Source of the DNA: Pusillimonas noertemannii
GTDB lineage: Bacteria; Pseudomonadota; Gammaproteobacteria; Burkholderiales; Burkholderiaceae_B
Assembly (NCBI RefSeq): GCF_003096595.1
Contig: NZ_QEKO01000001.1
Span: forward strand, 372,001-436,000
Reading direction: 5' to 3'
Length of the DNA: 64,000 nucleotides
Position numbers and translations under genes: made by a program. This document shows, piece by piece, positions 52,609 through 60,523 of the stretch. How positions within the stretch are numbered: position 1 is the stretch's first letter; each line of letters opens with the position of its first letter. The notes under the pieces were generated by a model. It made no database searches. It saw only the letters and a list, made by a program, of their open reading frames with translations, and was not told the DNA's origin.

Positions 52609-53366
52609 TGAATACGCCTGAAACAGCGGCCGCCGTGCGCTGCATCGGTCTGGTGGGCGGCATGAGCTGGGAGTCCAGCGCCCTGTACTACCGGCTGCTC
52701 AACCAGGCGGTGCAGCGCGAACTGGGCGGCCTGCACAATGCCGTCAGCATCATGGCGACGCTGGATTTCCAGCTGCTGGCCGATGCGGCCGGGCGCGGCG
52801 ACTGGAAGCAGGTAGAGGTCCAGATCGGCGGCGCTGCCAGGCAGCTCGAGCAAGGTGGCGCCGACTTCATGCTGCTTACGGCCAACACGGCCCATCAAGT
52901 GTTCGACGCCTTGCCCAAGTACACCCGCCTTCCCGCCCTGCACATAGGGGTGCCCGTGGCGCGGGCGCTGAAAGAGGCCGGTCACGCCAGAGTGGGCATC
53001 ATCGGCACTCGCCACGTCACCGAGTCGTCTTTCTATGCCGACTGGATGAGCCAGCACGCGGGCATCCAGGTCGTGCCGCCCGAGGCGGGCGACAGGCAAT
53101 GGCTGGACGACGTGATCTTCAGCGAGCTGGCCCGCGGCGCAGTCCGTGCGCAATCGCGCGGCAGGCTGCTGGCCGTCCTTGATAGAATGCAGCGGGCCGG
53201 GCTGGATGCCGTCATCGTGGCGTGCACCGAACTGCCGCTGCTGCTAGCGGCCGACGGCCCCGCGCCGGCGCTGCCGTGTCTCGATACGGTGGCCCTGCAT
53301 GTTGCCATGGCGGTGGATATTGCATTGGGACGTGCACAAATCGCTTGCGGGGAGGGCCCTGCGTAA
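52608..53366 (+). CDS. Aspartate/glutamate racemase family protein
   Basis: PLP-independent amino acid racemase (252 aa): CIGLVGGMSWESSALYYRLLNQ opening, here quoted as GLVGGMSWESSALYYR. The first catalytic position is in MLLTANTAH (Thr instead of Cys) and the second in VIVACTELPLL (Cys). A Thr/Cys pair is also found in the E. coli L-Asp/Glu-specific racemase YgeA, which shows strongly biased activity. It overlaps the permease stop by one base, so the transported ligand is probably an amino acid whose stereochemistry is changed after uptake (inference). Confidence 0.9.
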   Translation: MNTPETAAAVRCIGLVGGMSWESSALYYRLLNQAVQRELGGLHNAVSIMATLDFQLLADAAGRGDWKQVEVQIGGAARQLEQGGADFMLLTANTAHQVFDALPKYTRLPALHIGVPVARALKEAGHARVGIIGTRHVTESSFYADWMSQHAGIQVVPPEAGDRQWLDDVIFSELARGAVRAQSRGRLLAVLDRMQRAGLDAVIVACTELPLLLAADGPAPALPCLDTVALHVAMAVDIALGRAQIACGEGPA

Positions 53367-53391
53367 GCTCGAAGATCAAGGGAGTAGTGGA

Positions 53392-54273
53392 ATGGCTGAT
53401 GACAATATGCGGGCGGGGCCGGGCGACGTCAAAGAAAAAAAAGGCATCCAGTCGGTCGAGGTCGGCGTGCGCGTCATCGATGCGTTGGCGGGGGCGCCGC
53501 ACCAACTGCCGCTGCGCGAAATCGGCCGCCTGGCGGGCATCTCGGCCAGCCAGGCCCATCGCTACCTGACAAGTTTCCAGAAAAGCGGGGTGGTGGTGCA
53601 GGACGTTGCCACCGGCCACTATGGCCTGGGCACCCGCGTCCTGCGATGGGGAGTGGCCGCCATGAGCCAGACCGATCTCTTCACGCTGTCGTCCGAGGCT
53701 CTTGACCGCATCTGCGAGCAGTTCGACATGACCGGCCTGCTGTGTGTCTGGGGCGAATACGGCCCCACCTGTGTGCGGCTCAAGCGCAGTACCTTTCTTA
53801 CCGGTACCGACCTTGGCCTGGGTTCGGTCTTTCCCCTGATTGCGTCGGCGTCGGGCCTGGTGTTCCTGGCGCACCTGCCGCGCGCCATCACCGAGCCGCT
53901 GATCAAGACCGAGCGCGAGCGCGCCCGCAAGCGGGGCGAGCCGCCGGTCGATATGGCGATGATCAGGCAGCGCTGTGAAACCATCCGGCGCGAGGGCTAT
54001 TCGCTCGGGCTGGGCCATTTTGTGAGCAATATTTCGGCCATGGCGGCGCCCATCCTTGATTACCAGGGAAATGTGTCGGCGGTGATCACCCTGATCTTCC
54101 GCGACGACCCGGGCGTCAGCGACCCGCCCGACCGTGCGGCCAGAATCGCCGTGCTGCTGAAGGAAACCCAGGGCGTGTCGCGGTCGGTAGGATGGCAGCC
54201 ACCGCCCGAGGCCGGTGAGCCCGCCGAAAAAGCGGCTCCGCGGCGCGCGGCGCGCCGTGCCGCCGTCAACTGA
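53392..54273 (+). CDS. IclR family transcriptional regulator
   Basis: IclR-type regulator (293 aa): the N-terminal winged HTH runs from QSVEVGVRVIDALAGAPHQL through LREIGRLAGISASQAHRYL (residues about 18-75). A GAF-like effector domain contains CVWGEYGPTCVRLKRS and PLIASASGLVFLAHLP. The Ala/Arg-rich C-terminus is not part of the domain. It lies 25 nt after the racemase gene and probably regulates the ABC/racemase operon in response to its substrate (inference). Confidence 0.92.
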   Translation: MADDNMRAGPGDVKEKKGIQSVEVGVRVIDALAGAPHQLPLREIGRLAGISASQAHRYLTSFQKSGVVVQDVATGHYGLGTRVLRWGVAAMSQTDLFTLSSEALDRICEQFDMTGLLCVWGEYGPTCVRLKRSTFLTGTDLGLGSVFPLIASASGLVFLAHLPRAITEPLIKTERERARKRGEPPVDMAMIRQRCETIRREGYSLGLGHFVSNISAMAAPILDYQGNVSAVITLIFRDDPGVSDPPDRAARIAVLLKETQGVSRSVGWQPPPEAGEPAEKAAPRRAARRAAVN

Positions 54274-55459
54274 ACGCCGGTTCGGCCGCGTGCACATAGG
54301 CGTCCAGCGCCAAAGAAAGGTCGCGCCACAGGGCTTCGGCATCTTCCAGGCCCGCGTGCAGGCGCAGCAGGGGGCCCTGCTCTCGCCATGGGGCGCTTGT
54401 CCGCAGGGGCGGGTCGACCGGCAGGGCCAGGCTTTCATATCCCCCCCACGAAAGGCCGATGCCGAACAAGCGCAGGCTGTCGAATGCCTGCGCCAATGCG
54501 CGTTCTTGCGCGGCCATGGGCTGAAGCACCACGCCGAACAGCCCGCTTGAACCCTTGAAATCACGCTTCCAGCAGGCATGGCCCGCGGCGCCCGGCAGGC
54601 CCGGGTGCAGCACGTGGCTGACGGCGGGATGTTCCTGCAGGCGCCGGGCCAGCAGCGAGGCGGTTTCCTGGTGGCGCTGAAGGCGCACCGAGAGGGTGCG
54701 CAGGCCGCGCAGGGCCAGGTACAGGTCGTCCGGCCCGGCCGTCTGGCCGAAGTCGTGGGCACCCGCCTGCAGCGTGGGCCAGGCGCGCGCATTGGCCGTG
54801 GCGGCCCCCAATATGGCGTCGGAATGGCCCGCCAGGTATTTGGTGGCGGCGTGGATGGAGACGTCCACCCCATGTTCAAAAGGCTTGAAGTACAGCGGCG
54901 TGGCCCATGTGTTGTCCATCATGACGATGGCCCCTTGCCTGCGGGCGGCCGCCGCGATGGCGGGAATGTCGCCGACCTCGAAAGTTTGCGAGCCCGGCGA
55001 TTCCACATACACCACACGGGTGTTGGGGCGCAGATACGAAGCAATGGCGACGCCCTCGAGCGGCGGGAAGAAGCTGACTTCCACGCCGAGGCGGGCCAGG
55101 GTGCCGCAGGCAAAGGCCCGGGTAGGGCCGTAGACGTTGTCGGTGATCAATACGTGGTCGCCGGGCGACAGGAAGGCCAGCAGCGCATGGGTGCAGGCGG
55201 CCAGCCCGGAGGGAAAGACGATTGCGCCGTGCGCGTTTTCCAGTTCGGCCAGCATGTCGGCAAAGGCGCGGGTGGTGGGGGTGCCGAAGCGGGCATAGTG
55301 GCCGTAGGGGTTGCCGCCCTCGCGGCTGCGCCGCCAGTCGTCGTATGAGTTCACCAGCAAGGTCGAGGCGCGGCAGGCCGGCGTGTTGACCAGGCCGCCG
55401 AAACCGGCCGGCGCACGGCCCGCGTGAATCAGGACAGTATCGTCATGTGAAGTGCTCAT
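54266..55459 (-). CDS. Cystathionine beta-lyase (MetC-like PLP enzyme)
   Basis: Cys/Met-metabolism PLP enzyme (397 aa). The PLP phosphate-binding region is in IVFPSGLAACTHALLAFLSP (near residue 88), an Asp/Asn pair appears in MMDNTWATPLYFKP (near 175), and the Schiff-base Lys lies in SIHAATKYLAGHSDAILG (near 200), the form typical of MetC. It cleaves cystathionine or another C-S substrate to pyruvate, ammonia and a thiol. Its 3' end overlaps the convergent IclR gene by 8 nt. Divergent from an Lrp-type regulator with two Lrp-like sites between them. Confidence 0.92.
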   Translation of the reverse strand: MSTSHDDTVLIHAGRAPAGFGGLVNTPACRASTLLVNSYDDWRRSREGGNPYGHYARFGTPTTRAFADMLAELENAHGAIVFPSGLAACTHALLAFLSPGDHVLITDNVYGPTRAFACGTLARLGVEVSFFPPLEGVAIASYLRPNTRVVYVESPGSQTFEVGDIPAIAAAARRQGAIVMMDNTWATPLYFKPFEHGVDVSIHAATKYLAGHSDAILGAATANARAWPTLQAGAHDFGQTAGPDDLYLALRGLRTLSVRLQRHQETASLLARRLQEHPAVSHVLHPGLPGAAGHACWKRDFKGSSGLFGVVLQPMAAQERALAQAFDSLRLFGIGLSWGGYESLALPVDPPLRTSAPWREQGPLLRLHAGLEDAEALWRDLSLALDAYVHAAEPAFS

Positions 55460-55525
55460 GAGAAACATGATAGGCCGCTTCATGCGCAGTTTTATTGCTA
55501 TTTTCGGCCAGATAAGGGGATAATC

Positions 55526-55572
55526 AGAAATTATTTTTCTTTTTTCTTGTATTTATAGAAAATATATTTCTA
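55526..55572. promoter_or_regulatory. Two phased Lrp/AsnC-type sites
   Basis: AGAAATTATTTTTCT (55526-55540) and TAGAAAATATATTTCTA (55556-55572) are both dyads of the AGAAA/TTTCT type with AT-rich centres, close to the known Lrp consensus. Their centres are 31 bp apart, about three helical turns. They lie between the divergent beta-lyase and Lrp-family genes. Confidence 0.6.
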
Positions 55573-55683
55573 TTCGCGCGCTGATAGCTTTTTCATACGG
55601 TCGGCTCGTCGAGCCACCTTTCAGGCAACACCATTCTTTGCACAGTATCCGCCGCTCCGCCGGCTCACCCGTCAGGCCCCCCC

Positions 55684-56151
55684 ATGGATAAACTCGATCG
55701 CCTCATCCTCGAACAGCTTCAGGCTGATTGCTCGCTGCCCATCAACGACCTGGCCGAGCGCGTGGGCCTCAGCCCCACCGCCTGCTGGCGGCGGGTGCAA
55801 AAGCTCGAAGAACGGGGGGTCATCCGGGCCCGCGTGGCATTGCTCGACGGCGTCCGGCTCAATGTAGGGGTAACAGTGTTTGTGGCGGTACGCACCAGCC
55901 GGCACGACGCCCGCTGGCTCGAGCAGTTTCACGCGGCGGTATCGACCATACCCGAAGTGGTCGAGCTATACCGAATGTCTGGCGACACCGACTACCTGAT
56001 GCGGGTGGTGGTGCCCGACGTGGCCGCCTACGACCAGGTATACAAGCGCTTGATACGCATGGCCGAACTGGCCGACGTCAGCTCGAGCTTTGCCATGGAG
56101 CAGATCAAGTACACCACGGCGCTGCCGCTGGACTATCTGCCTGATTCGTAA
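55684..56151 (+). CDS. Lrp/AsnC family transcriptional regulator
   Basis: Feast/famine regulator (155 aa): N-terminal HTH LDRLILEQLQADCSLPINDL and VGLSPTACWRRVQKLEERG, then the RAM ligand-binding beta-alpha-beta domain with VVELYRMSGDTDYLMRVVVP. Likely senses an amino acid and controls the divergent cystathionine beta-lyase gene, as BkdR/MdeR/DecR-type regulators do for their neighbours (inference). Two Lrp-like sites precede it. Confidence 0.92.
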   Translation: MDKLDRLILEQLQADCSLPINDLAERVGLSPTACWRRVQKLEERGVIRARVALLDGVRLNVGVTVFVAVRTSRHDARWLEQFHAAVSTIPEVVELYRMSGDTDYLMRVVVPDVAAYDQVYKRLIRMAELADVSSSFAMEQIKYTTALPLDYLPDS

Positions 56152-56225
56152 ACCGCCGGCACATACTCCAGCCCCTCATCGAAGAGGTCGGACAGTTCGG
56201 CTGCGGCGCGCTGGGCCACCAAGAG

Positions 56226-56684
56226 TCAGTAAGGTACCTGCTTGCTGAACTGCACGGGCAAGCCCACCTTGGCGCCGGGCAGCGCCGCCTTGAGTGCGCG
56301 CAAAGCCTCGACCGCCTGGGCGAAATCGGCGTACTTGGCCACCGTGATGTCGGTCGGCTGGAAATGCTGCACCGACACGGGACGAGGCTGGGTTTGTTGA
56401 ATCACCGCCTGGGCGTCGGCAGGCGCTTCGGACACGACCACCTCGTTGCGGCTGACGCCCACCACGCCTTGCGCATTGAGCAGCAGGGTGTCTTGGCTGC
56501 CGGAGTACTGGGGAGGAATGACGCGGACGCGGCTGGAGCCGATCTTGTATTCGGTCAGGGCGCCCCATTCGGCAATCTCGGCTTTGGTGAGCTTCTGTCC
56601 CGGCGTCAGGGCGAAGGCCGCACTGCTGGTCAGCGCCAGCGCCATGCCGAACAGTCCGAAGTAGCGTCGAAAACTTTTGTTCAT
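56226..56684 (-). CDS. Small exported protein paired with the S8 protease
   Basis: A 152-aa protein with signal peptide FGLFGMALALTSSAAFA followed by a soluble domain (LTPGQKLTKAEIAEWGALTE; AVEALRALKAALPGAKVGLP). No family is recognised. It begins 32 nt after the protease gene on the same strand, so the two are co-transcribed. The protease has no inhibitory propeptide, so this protein could act as a separate inhibitor, chaperone or substrate; that is speculation from gene order only. Confidence 0.65.
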   Translation of the reverse strand: MNKSFRRYFGLFGMALALTSSAAFALTPGQKLTKAEIAEWGALTEYKIGSSRVRVIPPQYSGSQDTLLLNAQGVVGVSRNEVVVSEAPADAQAVIQQTQPRPVSVQHFQPTDITVAKYADFAQAVEALRALKAALPGAKVGLPVQFSKQVPY

Positions 56685-56716
56685 GTTTCAGGTTCCTGGA
56701 ACGAGGGTGGCACGGG

Positions 56717-58705
56717 TCATTGCGCAATGATGCGCGTTTCGGCAAGCATTCTGAAGCCGTCCGCATCGGCCGAGGGGCAAGGCGCTGATTCAACGAGCTG
56801 ATATTTCCCGTCTATGAACTTGACCACCTTGATTGCGATATCGGGATTGCCTGCAATGGCGAAGATCTCCCAGTCGCCTTGCGCCGGCTCGCCGTAGAAG
56901 GCGAAGCTGCCCAGGGCATAGTCGGCAAACTCGTTGAGGCCGTCCACCTTGAAATGGTCATTGGGCAGCTTGAGCAGGGACACCGTGCCCGAGGGCGACT
57001 TGGCGGCAATGCCCAGGGAACCCAGGCAGACGTTGTCGCCCGACAGGCGGACCTGAAGCTGGTCCACGGTCTGGGCGTCTCCCTTGAATGTGCCCAACGA
57101 CGTCACCCGCTTATAGGGAAACGCTCCGCTGCGCACATTCGCGTCGCCGAGGTCTTCGTAGTCTTCCTCGTCTTCCGGCGGGTGGTTCTCATGCCAGTAG
57201 GCCAGAGGGCTGAACTCGGGTACGAGCACATCGCCGGAACGACTCAGGCTGGGGTTTTTCTTGTATTCGAGCGCGATGGACACTGCTTTCTCGGTGTCCG
57301 GCACGCCGAAGCCGTACCAGTTGGAGTGTTCGTGGCCGACGCTGTTCTTTTGCCAGCCCAGGTCCATGGGAATGGCCGTGGCGCCGTCATGGATGTCGGC
57401 CGGGCCGCCGACGGTTTCAGTGGGCAGGTTGGTGTTCAGGTCCATCAGGCCCCCGAACGGCATTTCGCCGCCTACCGGGATGTGACGGATGTAGTCGGCA
57501 TCCACTTTGCGGGCCGAGGCGAGCAGGATGTCGCGCATGTCGCGCCAGGTAAGGTCCGGATTGGCGCTGAGCACCACGGCGACGACGCCCGAGATGGTGG
57601 GGGTGGCCGCCGACGTGCCGTTCATGTAGGTGTAATCGCAGTCGGCGTTGTCGGGCTTGCCGTCGCGTTCGGTCTGGCCGCGCTGGAAGGGCGTGTTCGC
57701 ACCCGTGTTGCTGTAGCCGTGTATGCAGCCGCGTATGTCGGTGCTGAAGATGGTGGGGCCGTCGGTGCCGTCTTCCCCGGCGCCTTCGCCGTAGATGCCT
57801 TCGCTGCCGTATTCGCCGCCCATGCCGGTGATCCACACTACTGAGCCGGCGCTGCTGTAGCTGCTGGCACTGCCCTTGGCGTTCAGGGCGGCCACGGTGA
57901 TGATGTTGGACTCCAGAGTGCCGGTGTCGTTCGCCGGGTTGGTGCAGTCGTAGTAGGGCGCCGCTTGGCCGCAGGCGCCGTGCTCGAACGAATTTCCGGC
58001 CGCCTTGATGAACAAGGCCCCCTTGCCGTCGCGCAGTTTCTTCAAGCCACGCAGGGCGGCGGTATCGCCGGGCTCGAGGTCGGATTCATACGAGCTGGCT
58101 TCGGTGTCGCCGCCATAGGAGGCATTGAATACATGGGCTTTGCTCGACCACGATGCGCCGCCATACGCGGCGGCTGCCTGGTCCTGCCCATCGAGGAAGT
58201 TGGCGCCGCCCAGGTTCGCCAGGGGAGCAATGCCCATGACCCCTTTTTCATTCTGCGCCGCGGCGATGATACCAGCGACGACCGTGCCGTGAGGCGCGTC
58301 GTCCGGGTCGGACAAGTCTGGGTAAGGGTCGTCCGTCTTGGTCAGGAAATTCCAGGACATGCTGAAGTCGGCGTTGGGCGAGAGATCTTCGTTGTGCAGA
58401 TCGACGCCCGAGTCGAGCACCAGCATGTTGACCCCCTGGCCCTTGTAGCCTTGCTTATGCACGGGCTCTACGTTCAGATCGATCCCGTCGCCGAAGGTGT
58501 CCGGGAAAGCCTTGAAGTAGCTGTCTTCATAATTCTGGGCCCACTGAAAGGTATACAAGGGCTCGGTCGCGCCCGTCTTGCAGGCATAGGCGCCGGTTTC
58601 CACGCAGGCTACGGGCTTGTCTCCGTCCGAACCACTGCCGCCGCATGCGGCGAGCAGTGTGGCGATCAGGGGAAGCAGGCCAAAACGCATTGTCTTTATA
58701 TTCAT
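56717..58705 (-). CDS. Lipoprotein subtilisin-like (S8, kexin-type) serine protease with C-terminal P domain
   Basis: A 662-aa secreted protease. The lipobox LLAAC (Cys near residue 21) is followed by GGSGSDG. The catalytic triad is Asp in MLVLDSGVDLHNED (near 105), His in DDAPHGTVVAGI (near 140) and Ser in YMNGTSAATPTISGVV (near 365), with the oxyanion Asn in FIKAAGNSFEHG (near 240). Residues about 515-640 form a proprotein-convertase P-like beta domain (VDQLQVRLSGDNVCLG). There is no I9 propeptide. It is likely anchored at the outer membrane or cell surface and acts on extracellular proteins. Confidence 0.92.
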   Translation of the reverse strand: MNIKTMRFGLLPLIATLLAACGGSGSDGDKPVACVETGAYACKTGATEPLYTFQWAQNYEDSYFKAFPDTFGDGIDLNVEPVHKQGYKGQGVNMLVLDSGVDLHNEDLSPNADFSMSWNFLTKTDDPYPDLSDPDDAPHGTVVAGIIAAAQNEKGVMGIAPLANLGGANFLDGQDQAAAAYGGASWSSKAHVFNASYGGDTEASSYESDLEPGDTAALRGLKKLRDGKGALFIKAAGNSFEHGACGQAAPYYDCTNPANDTGTLESNIITVAALNAKGSASSYSSAGSVVWITGMGGEYGSEGIYGEGAGEDGTDGPTIFSTDIRGCIHGYSNTGANTPFQRGQTERDGKPDNADCDYTYMNGTSAATPTISGVVAVVLSANPDLTWRDMRDILLASARKVDADYIRHIPVGGEMPFGGLMDLNTNLPTETVGGPADIHDGATAIPMDLGWQKNSVGHEHSNWYGFGVPDTEKAVSIALEYKKNPSLSRSGDVLVPEFSPLAYWHENHPPEDEEDYEDLGDANVRSGAFPYKRVTSLGTFKGDAQTVDQLQVRLSGDNVCLGSLGIAAKSPSGTVSLLKLPNDHFKVDGLNEFADYALGSFAFYGEPAQGDWEIFAIAGNPDIAIKVVKFIDGKYQLVESAPCPSADADGFRMLAETRIIAQ

Positions 58706-58841
58706 GAGTCGTTGACGGTGAGATTGTCAGGCCATGGCAATTGCACATGGATGCATGCCGCTTCCGGTCAGGCGCTGCCCCTGAAGCTTTTCAGCGCCTG
58801 ATTATAAAAGCAAGCAAAAGAATCAATACGAAATAATTACT

Positions 58842-59156
58842 GTGTTGGAAACTCGCAAATCGCAGCGGCAGCAGCGGCACGTCGGGTACGCGGGGTGCTG
58901 GTCTGGGGCGTCAGCGCGCAGGAAACCGCGATCACGCGGCGAAGCAAGCCGAAGGAACGGTCGACACGCCGCGTGCGAGGCCGCGTGGTTGATCCCCCCT
59001 GCCCCCCGGAATCGCCAGGAAGATCACCTCGGCGCCCTGCTCGGACGCCTGCCCAGGTATCCGGGCTATGAATGGCGCATTGCCGGCACCGACCTGATAC
59101 TTATCGCCGTCGGCTCGATGATTGTCGCTGACATTCTTTATGATGTTTTCGACTGA
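58842..59156 (+). pseudogene. Decayed CigR/RcnB-like gene, 3' fragment
   Basis: The last 45 codons encode LLGRLPRYPGYEWRIAGTDL followed by ILIAVGSMIVADILYDVFD, which matches the C-terminus of CigR/RcnB-like small exported proteins. Just upstream another frame (58999-59025) reads LPPGIARKI, a motif that precedes this C-terminus in the family. The two parts are in different frames, and a stop at 58990 blocks further extension. No signal peptide can be joined to them. The gene therefore appears frameshifted, or the sequence has indels in the C-rich run at 58994-58999. Confidence 0.45.
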
Positions 59157-59779
59157 GCGGCCGCAAGCACCATCGGCATCCGCGCCGCATTGGCCTGCCT
59201 GGCCGCGCTGTACTCCATTATTCGCGCTATTTCGTCGGCCGCCTCTTCACCGTATCGTGATTCGATCAGATAAAGGGCGGTGTCGATGCAAAGCGTCACG
59301 CCCCCGCCGGTGACAACGGTGCTGTTGTCGACGAGCAAGGCCTCGGTGGCCGCCACTTTGGGATAGCGCCGCTTCAATTCGTCCATCACCGAAGGCTCTG
59401 GCGGAATGACCAGGTTCTTGGTGGTCGCGGCCAAGCCGTCGAGCACGCCGGCTTCGGCAAGAATCATGGCCCCCGTGCACACCGAGCAAATCGTGGCGCC
59501 GGGCACCCAGCGGCGGATGAAATCAAGAATTTGCGGGTCGCTGGCCGCATCCTTCCAACCGGGGCCCCCCGGCACCAGCAGAACGTCCAGATCCTCGATT
59601 TCTTCAAGCATGATATCGGGCATTACCTTTAGCCCATTGGACAACTCTACGGCATTCATGGAGGTGGCCGCGCAGCGATACGACAGCTCGGGCACCACTC
59701 TTTTTCCCATTGAAAACACGCCCAGAGGGGCAAGGTCTATGGGCTCGACTCCAGGATAAAGCAAGAAGGTCAGTTGCAT
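59138..59779 (-). CDS. DJ-1/PfpI family protein (isonitrile hydratase/AraC-N-like)
   Basis: Class I glutamine-amidotransferase-like fold (213 aa): FLLYPGVEPIDLAPLGVFSM opening, LLVPGGPGW near residue 70 and nucleophile elbow ICSVCTGAMILAEAGVLDG near 98, with His absent from the usual following position. Such proteins include isonitrile hydratases, glyoxalase III-like enzymes and sensors. Divergent from a cupin gene with shared TGCCTA sites between them. Its stop overlaps the end of the CigR-like remnant. Confidence 0.88.
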   Translation of the reverse strand: MQLTFLLYPGVEPIDLAPLGVFSMGKRVVPELSYRCAATSMNAVELSNGLKVMPDIMLEEIEDLDVLLVPGGPGWKDAASDPQILDFIRRWVPGATICSVCTGAMILAEAGVLDGLAATTKNLVIPPEPSVMDELKRRYPKVAATEALLVDNSTVVTGGGVTLCIDTALYLIESRYGEEAADEIARIMEYSAARQANAARMPMVLAAAQSKTS

Positions 59780-59812
59780 TGCGGTTCCTCGTGCACGGTT
59801 GGTAGCTGCGAA

Positions 59813-59865
59813 TAGGCATAATCCCTTACTTGCCTACTGGACAACATAATCCTACTATTTGCCTA
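59813..59865. promoter_or_regulatory. Divergent promoter region with TGCCTA half-sites
   Basis: For the plus strand TTGCCT (59830-59835) and TACTAT (59853-59858) are 17 bp apart. TGCCTA half-sites occur at 59831-59836 (on the -35) and 59860-59865 (just past the -10), with an inverted TAGGCA at 59813-59818. The two direct half-sites lie in longer repeats starting CATAATCC (59817 and 59845). A perfect TTGCCTAGGCAA palindrome with the same half-site is at 61975-61986. Suggests a repressor site between the DJ-1 and cupin genes. Confidence 0.55.
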
Positions 59866-59906
59866 AAGGGCGATCAATAGGGGTATTTGACCGTTTAGGA
59901 GGAATC

Positions 59907-60374
59907 ATGGGTACTCAAGCAAGCGAGCATTTCCACGAGCGTCTGAAGGGAGAACTGGAACCCACGCAAAACGGGTCCGTCTATGTAAGGCCGCAAGACA
60001 TGGAATGGCGGCCCTCCCAGTTCGAGGGCGTTCAAATCAAGGTGTTGTACGAAAACAAGGAGGCCGGCGAAATGACCTGTCTTCTTAAATGGGAGCCGGG
60101 CACCACCCTGCCATTCCATAAACATCCTGAAATTGAACAGAGCTGGGTCATCGAGGGCTCGTTCTCGGATCACGACGGAATCTGCCGGGCGGGCGAGTAC
60201 GTGTATCGCGTACCCGGCTCCATGCACGAAACACACAGCGCCGAAGGCTGCACCATTCTTGCCATCTACCGCAAGCCCAACATCTTCAGGAACAGCGCCG
60301 GGTACGACGTCGAGGACAAGAAGCAGATCAAGACCGATCGCCAGCCTTCGACATTCTCTCCGGCCGCTTCATAG
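59907..60374 (+). CDS. Cupin domain protein (ChrR-like)
   Basis: Single-cupin protein (155 aa): metal-binding motif 1 TTLPFHKHPEIEQSWVIEGS (His-x-His and Glu, residues about 70-90) and motif 2 GEYVYRVPGSMHETHS (about 100-116). It may bind a metal and act as a small dioxygenase, isomerase or sensor. The start at 59907 has an almost perfect AGGAGGA Shine-Dalgarno. First gene of a plus-strand pair with an MHS transporter, so it may act on the imported compound (inference). Confidence 0.85.
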   Translation: MGTQASEHFHERLKGELEPTQNGSVYVRPQDMEWRPSQFEGVQIKVLYENKEAGEMTCLLKWEPGTTLPFHKHPEIEQSWVIEGSFSDHDGICRAGEYVYRVPGSMHETHSAEGCTILAIYRKPNIFRNSAGYDVEDKKQIKTDRQPSTFSPAAS

Positions 60375-60523
60375 CCACATAGGACAAGCAGAAAAAACAC
60401 GCCTGTACACAATAGTTGCGGAATCGCTCTTTACCGTTTTATGAGTAGTAGAAGTTTGGCTGCAATGTGCCCCATCGCGCCTGGCGCGATGGATCTTCCT
60501 CGCGAGCACTCAACGGAGCGGAA

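Noticed and set aside
53212-54879. 555-codon minus-strand frame across the IclR gene and the 3' half of the beta-lyase gene
   Set aside because: Out of frame with the beta-lyase and antisense to IclR; both are independently well supported.
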